NCBI RefSeq assembly: GCF_002797415.1
Contig: NZ_KZ454944.1
Coordinates: forward strand, 705,745 to 769,744
Direction: 5' to 3'
Length of the DNA: 64,000 nt
From: Bacillus alkalisoli
GTDB taxonomy: Bacteria > Bacillota > Bacilli > Bacillales > Bacillaceae_I
The translations under genes were made by a program, and so were the position numbers. Each line of letters opens with the position of its first letter. Positions within the stretch are counted from its first letter, which is position 1. Under the pieces are notes generated by a model. The model saw only the letters and a list, made by a program, of their open reading frames with translations, searched no databases and was not told the DNA's origin. Shown one piece after another: positions 17,367 through 25,338 of the stretch.

Positions 17367-17440
17367 TATCACATGAACAACAGCAAAACACAAAACAAAC
17401 TAGGAACAAAACCTAGTCTGAACACACGGAGGTGACATAT

Positions 17441-17701
17441 ATGCAGTATGAAGCAAACGTAAAAAACCGTTTGAAAAGAGCTGAAGGCCAAATTCGCGGA
17501 GTGTTGCATATGATGGAACAAGAGAAAGATTGCCGAGACGTAATAGCTCAGCTAAATGCAGCAAAAACCGCCATCGACCGAGTAATCGGTGTAGTCGTTA
17601 GTACCAACTTGGAACAATGTGTACGCGAACAAACATTAAGCGGCGAAGAAACAAGCCAGCTAGTAAAAGAAGCAGTGGACCTACTAATTAAGAGTAGATA
17701 A
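17441..17701 (+). CDS. cstR: CstR, persulfide-sensing repressor
   Basis: 86-residue, all-helical member of the CsoR/RcnR family. The two sensor cysteines fall at 31 (KDCRDV) and 60 (LEQCVRE), the same positions as C31 and C60 of Staphylococcus aureus CstR. The residue four before the second cysteine is Asn instead of the His used by copper sensor CsoR, so it should sense sulfane sulfur and not copper. ATG 17441 is 5 nt after GGAGGTGA; an in-frame GTG at 17432 overlaps that site. It heads the sulfur cluster and has its own operator. Confidence 0.92.
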   Translation: MQYEANVKNRLKRAEGQIRGVLHMMEQEKDCRDVIAQLNAAKTAIDRVIGVVVSTNLEQCVREQTLSGEETSQLVKEAVDLLIKSR

Positions 17702-17706
17702 AGTAT

Positions 17707-17749
17707 TGACACTATTTTTTATACATGTTAGTATACCTGTAGGGGTATT
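17707..17749 (+). promoter_or_regulatory. promoter/operator 2 upstream of tusA
   Basis: TTGACA (17707-17712), 17 bp, TAGTAT (17730-17735), overlapped by the operator ATACCTGTAGGGGTAT (17734-17749). Confidence 0.7.
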
Positions 17750-17799
17750 GGTAATGACAGTAACCGATTTACTTCAGACATTCTTCCAAAAAAAGATTG

Positions 17800-17842
17800 T
17801 TGACAACAGCTAACAGACTTGTTAATATACCTATAGGGGTAT
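17800..17842 (+). promoter_or_regulatory. promoter/operator 3 upstream of tusA
   Basis: TTGACA (17800-17805), 17 bp, TAATAT (17823-17828), overlapped by the operator ATACCTATAGGGGTAT (17827-17842), identical to the cstR operator. Confidence 0.78.
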
Positions 17843-17900
17843 ATTAACCGAAACAATGAACGAGCATTTCGGAATTACCTTTTTATTTTTAGTTTTCAGC

Positions 17901-17916
17901 ATACCCATAGCGGTAT
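17901..17916. promoter_or_regulatory. CstR-type operator 4
   Basis: ATACCCATAGCGGTAT, a variant of the same palindrome, 38 bp before the tusA start. No clear promoter accompanies it. Confidence 0.6.
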
Positions 17917-17954
17917 AAGTAATATATACAAAATATTTCAGGAGGTAACAGATA

Positions 17955-18182
17955 ATGAATGCAAACAAAGTATTAGATGTAAAAGGTATGGCTTGCCCAA
18001 TGCCATTAGTAAAAACAAAAAAGGCTTTAAACGATCTTGCATCTGGTGAAGTACTAGAAGTAATTACAACGGATAAAGGTGCAAAAACAGATCTAACAGC
18101 TTGGACAAAAACAGTTGGACACGAACTTTTAGATAGCAAAGAAGATCAAGACGTATTCACATTTTATATTAAAAAAGGATAA
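17955..18182 (+). CDS. TusA-family sulfur carrier 1 (75 aa)
   Basis: [18 protein letters not shown] is the TusA signature; Cys14 carries the persulfide. The small two-layer fold passes sulfane sulfur between rhodaneses and DsrE-like proteins. CAGGAGGTAACAGATA precedes the ATG. Its neighbours (DsrE-like protein 18 bp downstream, then rhodaneses) match B. subtilis yrkI/yrkE-type genes. A close paralogue is at 23290. Confidence 0.93.
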   Translation: MNANKVLDVKGMACPMPLVKTKKALNDLASGEVLEVITTDKGAKTDLTAWTKTVGHELLDSKEDQDVFTFYIKKG

Positions 18183-18199
18183 TAAGGGGGAAATTAATA

Positions 18200-18682
18200 A
18201 TGACAGTAGAAACGAAAAAAACAACAATCGTATTATTTTCAGGTGATTATGATAAAGTAATGGCAGCTTACATTATTGCAAATGGTGCAGCTGCATATGA
18301 CCATGAAGTAACTATTTTTCACACTTTCTGGGGATTAAATGCATTACGTAAAGAAGAATTAGTACCAGTAAGTAAAAACTTCATCGAAAAAATGTTTGCA
18401 AAAATGATGCCTCGTGGCGCAGATCGCTTAGCACTTTCTAACATGAACATGGCTGGTATAGGTCCTAAGATGATTAAAGGTATAATGAAAAAACATAACG
18501 TTCAATCATTACCAAGCCTAATTGAAATGGCTAGAGAACAAGATATTAAGATTGTTGCTTGTCAAATGAGTGTTGATTTATTAGGATTAAAGCATGAGGA
18601 AATGTTAGACGGAATTGAATATGCAGGAGTTGGAGCATATTTAGCTGACGCTTCGGAAGGTAATGTTAATTTATTCATCTAA
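18200..18682 (+). CDS. DsrE/DsrF/DrsH-like sulfur-handling protein
   Basis: 160 residues. The DsrE-type fold is indicated by IVLFSGDYDKVMAAYIIANGA, EVTIFHTFWGLN and the loop KIVACQMSVDLLG with Cys121, the probable sulfur-carrying residue. The family resembles B. subtilis YrkE, located in a similar cluster. It probably takes persulfide from, or gives it to, the adjacent TusA. The start follows AAGGGGGAAATTAATA. It is spaced tightly within the operon. Confidence 0.88.
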   Translation: MTVETKKTTIVLFSGDYDKVMAAYIIANGAAAYDHEVTIFHTFWGLNALRKEELVPVSKNFIEKMFAKMMPRGADRLALSNMNMAGIGPKMIKGIMKKHNVQSLPSLIEMAREQDIKIVACQMSVDLLGLKHEEMLDGIEYAGVGAYLADASEGNVNLFI

Positions 18683-18695
18683 GGGTGTGTTGTAA

Positions 18696-19058
18696 TTGGA
18701 TATCATTCAATATTTAATTATCGGTCTAGTCATATATTTTTTAGTAACAAAATTTTTACCCACACCTGGAGTTCGTCAAATTACAACAACTCAGTTAAAA
18801 GACGAATTAAAAGACAAAAACAAACAGTTTATTGATGTTCGTACTTCCATGGAGTATAAAGCAAACCATATAAAAGAGTTTAAAAATATGCCATTAGCGA
18901 ACTTAAAAACAGATGTGAACAAACTGGCAAAAGACAAAGAAGTAGTAGTAATGTGCCAAAGTGGCATGCGTAGTACTTCAGCGGCTAAACTATTAAAAAA
19001 GCAAGGATTCTCTAAAGTAACAAACGTAAAAGGCGGCATGAGCGCCTGGAGATTGTGA
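18696..19058 (+). CDS. membrane-anchored rhodanese
   Basis: 120 residues. An N-terminal transmembrane helix (about 4-20) is followed by one rhodanese domain: FIDVRTSMEYKANHI, and the active loop CQSGMRS with Cys87. It would present a persulfide-accepting domain at the inner face of the membrane. TTG 18696 is the start behind AAGGGTG. It follows the DsrE-like gene by 13 bp. Confidence 0.88.
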   Translation: MDIIQYLIIGLVIYFLVTKFLPTPGVRQITTTQLKDELKDKNKQFIDVRTSMEYKANHIKEFKNMPLANLKTDVNKLAKDKEVVVMCQSGMRSTSAAKLLKKQGFSKVTNVKGGMSAWRL

Positions 19059-19113
19059 TTAGTGGTTAGTCGTTAGTAATTAGTTATTAGGCAAACCCTA
19101 ACTACTAACGACT
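19056..19113. repeat. TTAG-rich palindrome, family C copy 4
   Basis: TTAGTGGTTAGTCGTTAG faces CTAACTACTAACGACTA inside the operon, between two rhodanese genes; it overlaps the upstream stop codon. Confidence 0.7.
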
Positions 19114-19172
19114 ATTTTCAAATGAGTACACGTTGTGTCAGCGTGATTGATCACATAGGAGGGAAAGTTCTT

Positions 19173-19478
19173 ATGAAGCAAATTTCAGCAAAAGAATTAG
19201 AACAAAAATTAGCAAACGGTGCGACAGTTTCTATTATTGATGTTCGTGAAGCAGAAGAAGTAGCACAAGGTAAAATTCCTGGAGCTGTTAACATTCCTTT
19301 AAGCTTAATCGAATTCCGTACACAAGACATTAATAAATCAGAAGAGCACATTATCGTATGTCGTTCTGGTGCACGTAGTGGTCAAGCAACAATGTTCTTA
19401 ACTTCACAAGGTTTTAACGTAACGAACATGGTTGGTGGAATGTTAGACTGGGAAGGCGATGTAGTGGTTAGTTATTAG
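19173..19478 (+). CDS. single-domain rhodanese (101 aa)
   Basis: Cytoplasmic rhodanese: IIDVREAEEVAQGKIPGAVNIP, then active loop CRSGARS with Cys63. ATG 19173 follows AGGAGGG; a longer in-frame start at 19122 has no ribosome binding site. The last residues (VVVSY) and the stop codon are supplied by a TTAG-rich repeat that overlaps the 3' end, so the original C-terminus may have been altered. It lies between the membrane rhodanese and the TusA-rhodanese fusion. Confidence 0.9.
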   Translation: MKQISAKELEQKLANGATVSIIDVREAEEVAQGKIPGAVNIPLSLIEFRTQDINKSEEHIIVCRSGARSGQATMFLTSQGFNVTNMVGGMLDWEGDVVVSY

Positions 19479-19495
19479 CTGTTAGTCTTTAGGTA
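19461..19495. repeat. TTAG-rich repeat, family C copy 5 (half)
   Basis: GTGGTTAGTTATTAGCTGTTAG matches one arm of the family; the facing arm is missing. It overlaps the 3' end of the preceding rhodanese gene. Confidence 0.5.
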
Positions 19496-19567
19496 AAAGT
19501 GTACTATATATAGAATGCTAATATGATTTTAGTTTTGGTTATTAAACTATATTTTTTTCAGAAAAAT

Positions 19568-19583
19568 ATACCTATACAAGTAA
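19568..19583. promoter_or_regulatory. half-conserved CstR-type site
   Basis: ATACCTATACAAGTAA keeps the left half of the operator and a weak right half, 15 bp before the TusA-rhodanese fusion gene. Confidence 0.35.
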
Positions 19584-19598
19584 GGGGATGTATTCATA

Positions 19599-20150
19599 AT
19601 GAAAGTAAACTTAACGTTAGATGCTAAAGGTATGGCTTGTCCAATGCCGATCGTAAAAACAAAAAAAGCAATTGATACAATTAATGCAGGAGAAGTATTA
19701 GAAGTAGTTGCAACCGATAAAGGATCTAAAGCGGATATAAAAGCTTGGGCTGACAGAATTGGTCACCAATATTTAGGTACAACAGAAGAAGGCGATGTAT
19801 TAAAGCATTATATTCGCAAAGCAACTGCTGAGGAAGAAAAGCAAGAGCAAACATATCCACACGTTGTAAACAATGAAGAATTAGAAGCGAAATTAAACGA
19901 AGATGTAGTGGTAATTGACGTACGTGAACCAGCTGAATTCGCTTTTGGTCATATTCCAGGTGCTTTATCGATGCCATTAGGTGAATTAGAAGAATTAGCA
20001 AACACAGTGAACAAAGATGCGATGATCTATATAGTATGTCGTACAGGAACTCGCAGTGACTTAGCAGCAAAAACACTATCAGAAAAAGGTTTTACAAACG
20101 TATTTAATGTTGTTCCTGGTATGAGCAAGTGGGAAGGACCAACAGCTTAA
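19599..20150 (+). CDS. TusA-rhodanese fusion (CstA/YrkF-like)
   Basis: 183 residues in two domains. TusA is at 1-75 (Cys14 in GMACPMP); the rhodanese is at about 88-180 ([18 protein letters not shown] and CRTGTRS with Cys147). The fusion lets persulfide move between domains of one chain. S. aureus CstA has an additional N-terminal rhodanese that is absent here; B. subtilis YrkF has this two-domain form. GGGGATG lies before the start, with a weak operator just upstream. Confidence 0.9.
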   Translation: MKVNLTLDAKGMACPMPIVKTKKAIDTINAGEVLEVVATDKGSKADIKAWADRIGHQYLGTTEEGDVLKHYIRKATAEEEKQEQTYPHVVNNEELEAKLNEDVVVIDVREPAEFAFGHIPGALSMPLGELEELANTVNKDAMIYIVCRTGTRSDLAAKTLSEKGFTNVFNVVPGMSKWEGPTA

Positions 20151-20176
20151 TCTTATAAATTTTTTTAACTCAAAAC

Positions 20177-20192
20177 ATACTACAGGGGGTAT
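20177..20192. promoter_or_regulatory. CstR-type operator 5, overlapping the cstB1 ribosome binding site
   Basis: ATACTACAGGGGGTAT. Its GGGGGT part also serves as the likely ribosome binding site for ATG 20200, so a bound repressor or the RNA context would directly affect this gene. Confidence 0.6.
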
Positions 20193-20199
20193 ATCAACC

Positions 20200-21327
20200 A
20201 TGTTAAACGCAATGAATTCAAAAGATGTAACGAAAAAAATCTTAAACAATGAGCCATTATTTATTTTAGATGTACGTAATACAGAGGATTTCACTAACTG
20301 GAAAATCGAAGGATCGACAGTTGAACATAAAAATATTCCTTACTTTGATTTAATGGATGGTGTAGAAGCGTTTTTAACTGACATTCCAACTGAAAATGTT
20401 TTAGTAGTATGTGCGAAAGAAGGTTCCTCTATTTTTGTTGGTGAGATGTTAGTAGAAGCAGGAGTGAAAAATGTTTCTTACTTACAAGGTGGTATGAAGG
20501 CTTGGAGTGAGTATTTAGAGCCTGTAAAAGTGGCAGACCTAAAAGATGGCGGTACATTATACCAATTCGTACGAATCGGTAAAGGTTGCTTATCGTACCT
20601 TGTAGAATCAAAAGGTGAAGCAATGATTATTGACTCTACTCGTATGGTAGACCAGTATATTAGCTTCGTTGAAGAAAAAGGGTTAAAAATTGTTCACGTA
20701 GCAGATACACATTTACATGCGGATCACATTTCTGGTGGACGTAAAATCCGTGAAGCTACAAATGCAACTTATTGGTTACCACCAAAAGATGCAGAAGAGG
20801 TTACGTTTGCATATGAAAAATTAGAAGACGGTGTTGAAATTACGGTTGGAGACACGAAAGTTCAAGTACAAGCTATTTACTCTCCTGGTCATACAATTGG
20901 AAGTACTTCTTTCGTAGTAGATAACCAATATTTATTAACTGGTGATATTCTTTTCGTAGAGTCAATCGGTCGTCCTGACTTAGCTGGGAAAGCACAAGAT
21001 TGGGTTGCAGATTTACGTGAAACGTTATATACACGTTACAAAGAGTTATCTTATGATTTAGTCGTTTTACCTGCTCACTTCGGAAACATGTCTGAAGTAG
21101 GTGAAGGTGGATTAGTAGCAGCACGCTTAGGTGATTTATTCGAAAACAATGCAGGTCTAAACATTGAAGACGAAGAAGAATTCCGTAAATTAGTTTCTGA
21201 AAACTTACCACCACAGCCAAATGCTTACGTGGAAATTCGTGAAACAAACATGGGTAAAATTAACCCATCTGATGATGAGCAACGTGACATGGAAGTTGGT
21301 CCAAACCGTTGTGCGGTACATGGATAA
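20200..21327 (+). CDS. rhodanese-persulfide dioxygenase fusion 1 (CstB/YrkH-like)
   Basis: 375 residues. N-terminal rhodanese (1-108) with Cys71 in CAKEGSS. ETHE1-type metallo-beta-lactamase from about 115: HLHADH (171-176), His231 in SPGHTIGS, Asp249 in TGD, and His293 in LPAH, a mononuclear iron site. The enzyme oxidises low-molecular-weight persulfides to sulfite and may combine it with persulfide to thiosulfate. The rhodanese precedes the lactamase, as in B. subtilis YrkH and opposite to S. aureus CstB. The C-terminus ends GPNRCAVHG, a cysteine tail shared by all three paralogues here. Confidence 0.92.
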   Translation: MLNAMNSKDVTKKILNNEPLFILDVRNTEDFTNWKIEGSTVEHKNIPYFDLMDGVEAFLTDIPTENVLVVCAKEGSSIFVGEMLVEAGVKNVSYLQGGMKAWSEYLEPVKVADLKDGGTLYQFVRIGKGCLSYLVESKGEAMIIDSTRMVDQYISFVEEKGLKIVHVADTHLHADHISGGRKIREATNATYWLPPKDAEEVTFAYEKLEDGVEITVGDTKVQVQAIYSPGHTIGSTSFVVDNQYLLTGDILFVESIGRPDLAGKAQDWVADLRETLYTRYKELSYDLVVLPAHFGNMSEVGEGGLVAARLGDLFENNAGLNIEDEEEFRKLVSENLPPQPNAYVEIRETNMGKINPSDDEQRDMEVGPNRCAVHG

Positions 21328-21349
21328 TAACTATTTATAGTAGGGAAGA

Positions 21350-21382
21350 GTTCCTGCTGGGGAATTTACTCCAGTAGGAACA
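21350..21382 (+). terminator. possible attenuator hairpin after cstB1
   Basis: GTTCCTGCTGG and CCAGTAGGAAC form an 11-bp stem. No T-run follows directly, so this may be an RNA-stability or processing hairpin and not a true terminator. Confidence 0.45.
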
Positions 21383-21420
21383 CCACCCCTTCAGTACATT
21401 ATATTTTTTTACTTATTTTT

Positions 21421-21436
21421 ATACCCCTATGGGTAC
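21421..21436. promoter_or_regulatory. CstR-type operator 6
   Basis: ATACCCCTATGGGTAC, the site in reverse orientation with small mismatches, 45 bp before the glutaredoxin start. It implies an internal, CstR-controlled promoter. Confidence 0.6.
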
Positions 21437-21480
21437 ATGGAAATAACAAAACTTATTTCAACTTTTAGGAGGAATACTCC

Positions 21481-21714
21481 ATGAATAAAATTACAACTTA
21501 TACAACTAACCGTTGTCCATATTGTGTTATGTTAAAAAATTTCTTAATTGATAAAAATATTCCATTTGAAGAAGTCAATGTAGAAAACAATCCTCACTTA
21601 ATGCAACAACTAGTAAACGAAACTGGTCAAATGGGAGTACCTCAAACAAACGTAAACGGAAAATGGATCCTAGGCTTCGACCCAAACGGAATCGTAGAAG
21701 CTTTAAATAGATAA
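21481..21714 (+). CDS. glutaredoxin-like protein (77 aa)
   Basis: Thioredoxin-fold protein with the dithiol active site NRCPYCVMLKNFL near residue 13, a cis-proline region GVPQTNVNG and GFDPNGI. It probably reduces mixed disulfides or persulfides on the sulfur carriers. Bacillaceae use bacillithiol in place of glutathione, so a bacilliredoxin-like role is possible. TAGGAGGAATACTCC precedes the ATG. The next gene begins 17 bp later, so the pair is co-transcribed from the operator-bearing promoter at 21421. Confidence 0.88.
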   Translation: MNKITTYTTNRCPYCVMLKNFLIDKNIPFEEVNVENNPHLMQQLVNETGQMGVPQTNVNGKWILGFDPNGIVEALNR

Positions 21715-21731
21715 GCTAAGGAGGCCAAAAA

Positions 21732-22874
21732 ATGACAACAACAGCAAAGTTAATTACAGCTAAAGAATTAACAGAAAAAGTATTAAACAAAGAAAACACC
21801 TTCATTTTAGACGTTCGTAACGAAACAGACTTTCAAGACTGGAAAGTAGAAGGAGAAAACTTCGAATACTTAAACGTACCATATTTCGAATTGATCGACG
21901 GTATTGAGCCAATAGCTGACAAAATCCCGAAAGATAAAGAAGTAGTAGTTATTTGTGCAAAAGGTGGGTCGGCCGTATTTGTAGCAGAACAATTAGCCGA
22001 AGCAGGCTTTGACCGTGTATCTACTTCAGAAGATGGAATGAAAGCATGGAGCGAACATTTGCATAAAGCAAAAGTATATGCAGACGATAATATTGAAGTA
22101 TATCAATTTATTCGTGTAGGTAAAGGATGTTTATCTTACATGGTAGTATCTGACGATGAAGCGTTAATCGTGGATCCATCCCGCTTCTTAAGTGAGTACA
22201 CAGAAGCGGCAGCAGCCCACAATGCAAAAATCACTCATATCGTAGATTCACATTTACATGCTGACCACATTTCAGGTGGCAAGTTATTAGCAGAGCAAAC
22301 GGATGCAAACTATTATTTAATGAAGAGCGAAGGTGCCGTTTTTGACTTCAATGCACTTGAAAATTTCGAGAAAATCGAATTTAACAAAGTGACACTAGAA
22401 GTTTTAGCTGTAAAAACACCAGGTCACACACCAGGAAGTGTATCATTTTTCGTAAATAACAAATTACTATTCTCAGGAGATACCATTTTTGTAAGTGGAT
22501 TAGGTCGCCCAGATTTAGGAAATAAAGTGAGAGAATGGGCAAATGACCTTTATGATACAGTGCATACGAAAGTAGCAGAAATAGCGGATGACGTAATTGT
22601 TTTACCAGGTCACTATGCTGACTTAAACAGTGAGTTAAATGATAAAGGGTTTATAGGGGATACTTTAGGGAGCATCCGTACTCGTAACGAGAAAATGTTT
22701 ACAACACCAAAAGAAGAATTTTTAAACAACGTAGAAAAATCAGCAAGCTCTGTAAAACCACCTAACTTCGAAGAAATAGTAGCGATTAACCGCGGTGTCG
22801 AGCAAGCTGATCAAGTCAAAATGCAAGAATTAGAAATCGGACCGAATCGTTGTGCGGTTCACCACACAGAATAA
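21732..22874 (+). CDS. rhodanese-persulfide dioxygenase fusion 2 (CstB/YrkH-like)
   Basis: 380 residues, same order as paralogue 1: N-terminal rhodanese with Cys75 in CAKGGSA, then ETHE1-type lactamase with [31 protein letters not shown] and LPGHYAD. This is the most divergent of the three copies: the middle strands differ and the region after LPGH (DLNSELNDKGFIGDTL) differs from the others. It keeps all metal ligands, so it should be active; a different persulfide substrate is conceivable. Ends [20 protein letters not shown] precedes the ATG. Confidence 0.91.
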   Translation: MTTTAKLITAKELTEKVLNKENTFILDVRNETDFQDWKVEGENFEYLNVPYFELIDGIEPIADKIPKDKEVVVICAKGGSAVFVAEQLAEAGFDRVSTSEDGMKAWSEHLHKAKVYADDNIEVYQFIRVGKGCLSYMVVSDDEALIVDPSRFLSEYTEAAAAHNAKITHIVDSHLHADHISGGKLLAEQTDANYYLMKSEGAVFDFNALENFEKIEFNKVTLEVLAVKTPGHTPGSVSFFVNNKLLFSGDTIFVSGLGRPDLGNKVREWANDLYDTVHTKVAEIADDVIVLPGHYADLNSELNDKGFIGDTLGSIRTRNEKMFTTPKEEFLNNVEKSASSVKPPNFEEIVAINRGVEQADQVKMQELEIGPNRCAVHHTE

Positions 22875-22929
22875 AAAAATAGGTAATATTTCTAAGTTTA
22901 TTGCTTTCCAATTTCTTTATTAACCATGA

Positions 22930-23217
22930 GTGGATTGGAGCGGAAGGAACCTTACTCCTGCGGGACATAGAGCGAAGCGTGAGACTCCGCAGGCGGAACA
23001 CAGGAGGCTCACGTCGCTCATCGAAATTTGCAAGGCGCTCGGTCTGCTCCATCAAAACTGGACCGCTCCGCAGCGAGATAAAGGAAACACGGTTTACGAC
23101 GAGAGGAGTAAACCGATGTTGACTTATCGACTGGAGGAGAGGGAAGTTTTGTATGGAGCAAGCGCCTGGAACTAGACAACCCGCGGAAAACAGGTTCCTG
23201 CAGCGGAAAGGAACGGA
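22930..23217. repeat. element B copy interrupted by element A
   Basis: Outer arms GGATTGGAGCGGAAGGAACC and GGTTCCTGCAGCGGAAAGGAAC belong to a B element nearly identical to that at 25961-26090. It is split after CTCACGTCGCTC by a foreign block (23020-23179) and resumes at CCCGCGGAAA. Confidence 0.85.
23020..23179 (+). mobile_element. interspersed element A, copy 2, inserted in element B
   Basis: 160 bp carrying GAGATAAAGGAAACACG, a hairpin GGTTTAC...GTAAACC, GATGTTGACTTATCG and a terminal GCGCCTGGAACTAGACA. The same blocks occur in reverse at about 1420-1605. There is no coding capacity, so movement would need a protein in trans. Comparison with the uninterrupted B copy defines both ends. Confidence 0.75.
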
Positions 23218-23289
23218 TTAGATTTATCTCCTTAAAACAACAATCTTTTAGAAAAGAAACAAAATATTAAACTACTGGAGGAATTTAAA

Positions 23290-23517
23290 ATGAACGCAGA
23301 TAAAGTATTAGACGCAAAAGGATTAGCATGTCCAATGCCAATCGTTAGAACAAAAAAGGCTATGAACGAATTAGAATCAGGTCAAGTATTAGAAATCTTA
23401 ACAACTGATAAAGGTGCAAAGAACGACTTAACTGCTTGGGCAAAAGCTGGTGGACACGAATTATTAAATCATGAAGAAAATGGTGACGTGTTTACATTCT
23501 GGATCAAAAAGGGTTAA
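23290..23517 (+). CDS. TusA-family sulfur carrier 2 (75 aa)
   Basis: Close paralogue of the gene at 17955, with DAKGLACPMPIVRTKKAM and Cys14. CTGGAGGAATTTAAA precedes the ATG. No CstR operator is visible in the 70 bp upstream, so it is read through from the upstream unit or uses an unmarked promoter. A repeat-filled gap of 415 bp separates it from cstB2. SulP and carbonic anhydrase genes follow. Confidence 0.92.
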   Translation: MNADKVLDAKGLACPMPIVRTKKAMNELESGQVLEILTTDKGAKNDLTAWAKAGGHELLNHEENGDVFTFWIKKG

Positions 23518-23661
23518 TAGGCAGCAATACAACGCCATACTCAAAAACAGAATGTAAGCATTGTTCCAACCAAAATAAATGTTTAAGGGGGCCAAAGCTG
23601 GTTCCCTTTTACTGGTTACAAATTAATTGTTGTTTTTCACTAAGAAAGGAGAGTGTGCACA

Positions 23662-25335
23662 ATGTTGAAAAAGTGGATTCCAGCCTTTGAATGGATACCA
23701 AATTATAAAAAAGGCGACCTATCAGGAGATATGCAAGCGGGATTAATTGTTGCGATTATGTTAATTCCACAAGGGATGGCCTATGCGATGTTAGCTGGCT
23801 TACCACCAGTAATCGGGCTATACGCATCTACTATACCGCTAATCATATACGCACTATTCGGGACGTCTCGTCAGCTTGCTGTAGGTCCAGTCGCGATGGT
23901 GTCTTTATTAGTATTATCTGGAGTTTCCCTCTTAGCTGAACCAGGATCACAAGAGTATATTTCACTCGTACTGCTACTCATGTTGATGATTGGACTTATA
24001 CAATTTTTAATGGGAGTACTTAAGCTTGGATTTTTAGTTAATTTTATCTCACATGCTGTTATTAGTGCATTTACTTCAGCTGCCGCTATCATTATTGGTC
24101 TTAGTCAATTAAAGCATCTATTAGGTGTGAAGCTAGAGGCTGATAAAGATGTGTTCAAAATTTTGTTTGAAGCTATAACTAGAGTAGCAGAAATTAATCC
24201 AACAACTTTTGCAATAGGTATTTTAAGTATCATTACTTTAGTATTGTTCAAAAAAGTAATGCCAAAAATCCCAGCCCCACTAGTTGTAGTCGTATCGACT
24301 ATATTAGTTGTCTACTTCTTTCAATTAGAAAGAGTTGGAGTAAAGATTGTTGGAGAAGTACCAAGTGGATTACCTACATTCTCCTTACCTATGTTTAGTT
24401 TAGAATCAGTAATTGCATTATTACCAATCGCAATCACCATTTCTTTAATTGGTTTTATGGAATCGATCGCGATGGCAAAAGCGATAGCTGCAAAAGAAAA
24501 ATATAAAGTAGTTCCAAATAAAGAGCTTATTGGTTTAGGATTAGCAAACGTTGCTGGTTCTTTCTTCTCTGCTTACCCTGTAACAGGTGGATTCTCAAGA
24601 TCCGCAGTAAATTACCAATCAGGTGCAAGAACACCATTAGCTAGTATCATTAGTGCGGCACTAATCGTATTAACATTGTTATTTTTCACGGACTTATTCT
24701 ACTTCCTGCCAAACTCAGTATTAGCAGCAATTATTATGGTCGCTGTATACAGCTTAATTGATTTCAAAGAAGCGAAACACTTATTCCAAGTTCGCGCGTT
24801 AGACGGTTGGACGTGGGTGATTACTTTTGCTGGAACATTAATTCTTGGAATCGAGGAAGGAATCTTAGTAGGAATTGCCTTCTCATTAATCCTTTTCATT
24901 GGAAGAAGTGCCTACCCACATGTCGCAGAAATAGGTTTATTAGAGAAAGAAAATGTGTACCGTAATATCATTCGCTATCCGGATGCTAAAATAAATGAAA
25001 ATGTTTTACTGTATCGTGTAGACGCTTCCCTATACTTTGCAAACATGTCCTATTTAGAAGATAAGTTAATTCAACGAATCGGCGACCAACCAAAAATAAA
25101 ATGGGTTGTTTTAGACTTTAGTGGTGTTAACTCTATAGATGCAGTTGCCATACATGCTTTAGAGGAAATTATTGATTCTTATGATAAAGCTGGCGTAACC
25201 TTCTTATTAGCAAGCGTGAAAGGGCCAGTACGAGATGTGCTTCAAAAAGCTCATTGGGATGAAAAGTATCAAGGTAAATATGAGTTCTTATCCATTGATC
25301 ATGCAGTAAATGCCATTGAAAGAAAAGAGGTGTAA
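23662..25335 (+). CDS. SulP-family anion transporter with STAS domain
   Basis: 557 residues. The transport domain has about 12-14 helices, starting GDMQAGLIVAIMLIPQGMAYAMLAGLPPVIGLYAS (SulP signature, quoted in blocks of up to 20) and containing NVAGSFFSAYPVTGGFSRSAVN. A C-terminal STAS domain starts near 435 (VLLYRVDASLYFANMSYLED, VVLDFSGVNSIDAVAIHAL). SulP carriers take up sulfate or bicarbonate with Na+ or H+. A carbonic anhydrase gene 3 bp downstream favours bicarbonate; the surrounding persulfide genes leave a sulfur oxyanion possible. AAAGGAGAGTGTGCACA supports ATG 23662 over GTG 23653. Confidence 0.92.
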   Translation: MLKKWIPAFEWIPNYKKGDLSGDMQAGLIVAIMLIPQGMAYAMLAGLPPVIGLYASTIPLIIYALFGTSRQLAVGPVAMVSLLVLSGVSLLAEPGSQEYISLVLLLMLMIGLIQFLMGVLKLGFLVNFISHAVISAFTSAAAIIIGLSQLKHLLGVKLEADKDVFKILFEAITRVAEINPTTFAIGILSIITLVLFKKVMPKIPAPLVVVVSTILVVYFFQLERVGVKIVGEVPSGLPTFSLPMFSLESVIALLPIAITISLIGFMESIAMAKAIAAKEKYKVVPNKELIGLGLANVAGSFFSAYPVTGGFSRSAVNYQSGARTPLASIISAALIVLTLLFFTDLFYFLPNSVLAAIIMVAVYSLIDFKEAKHLFQVRALDGWTWVITFAGTLILGIEEGILVGIAFSLILFIGRSAYPHVAEIGLLEKENVYRNIIRYPDAKINENVLLYRVDASLYFANMSYLEDKLIQRIGDQPKIKWVVLDFSGVNSIDAVAIHALEEIIDSYDKAGVTFLLASVKGPVRDVLQKAHWDEKYQGKYEFLSIDHAVNAIERKEV

Positions 25336-25338
25336 TCA

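Noticed and set aside
17432-17440. CsoR copper-sensor identity for the repressor at 17441
   Set aside because: The cysteines at 31 and 60 match CstR and the CsoR histidine ligand is absent; neighbours are sulfur genes, not copper pumps.
22901-23175. Plus-strand ORFs across the nested A/B repeat, and similar ORFs in other B copies
   Set aside because: They only translate the palindromic repeat, differ between copies and have no ribosome binding sites.
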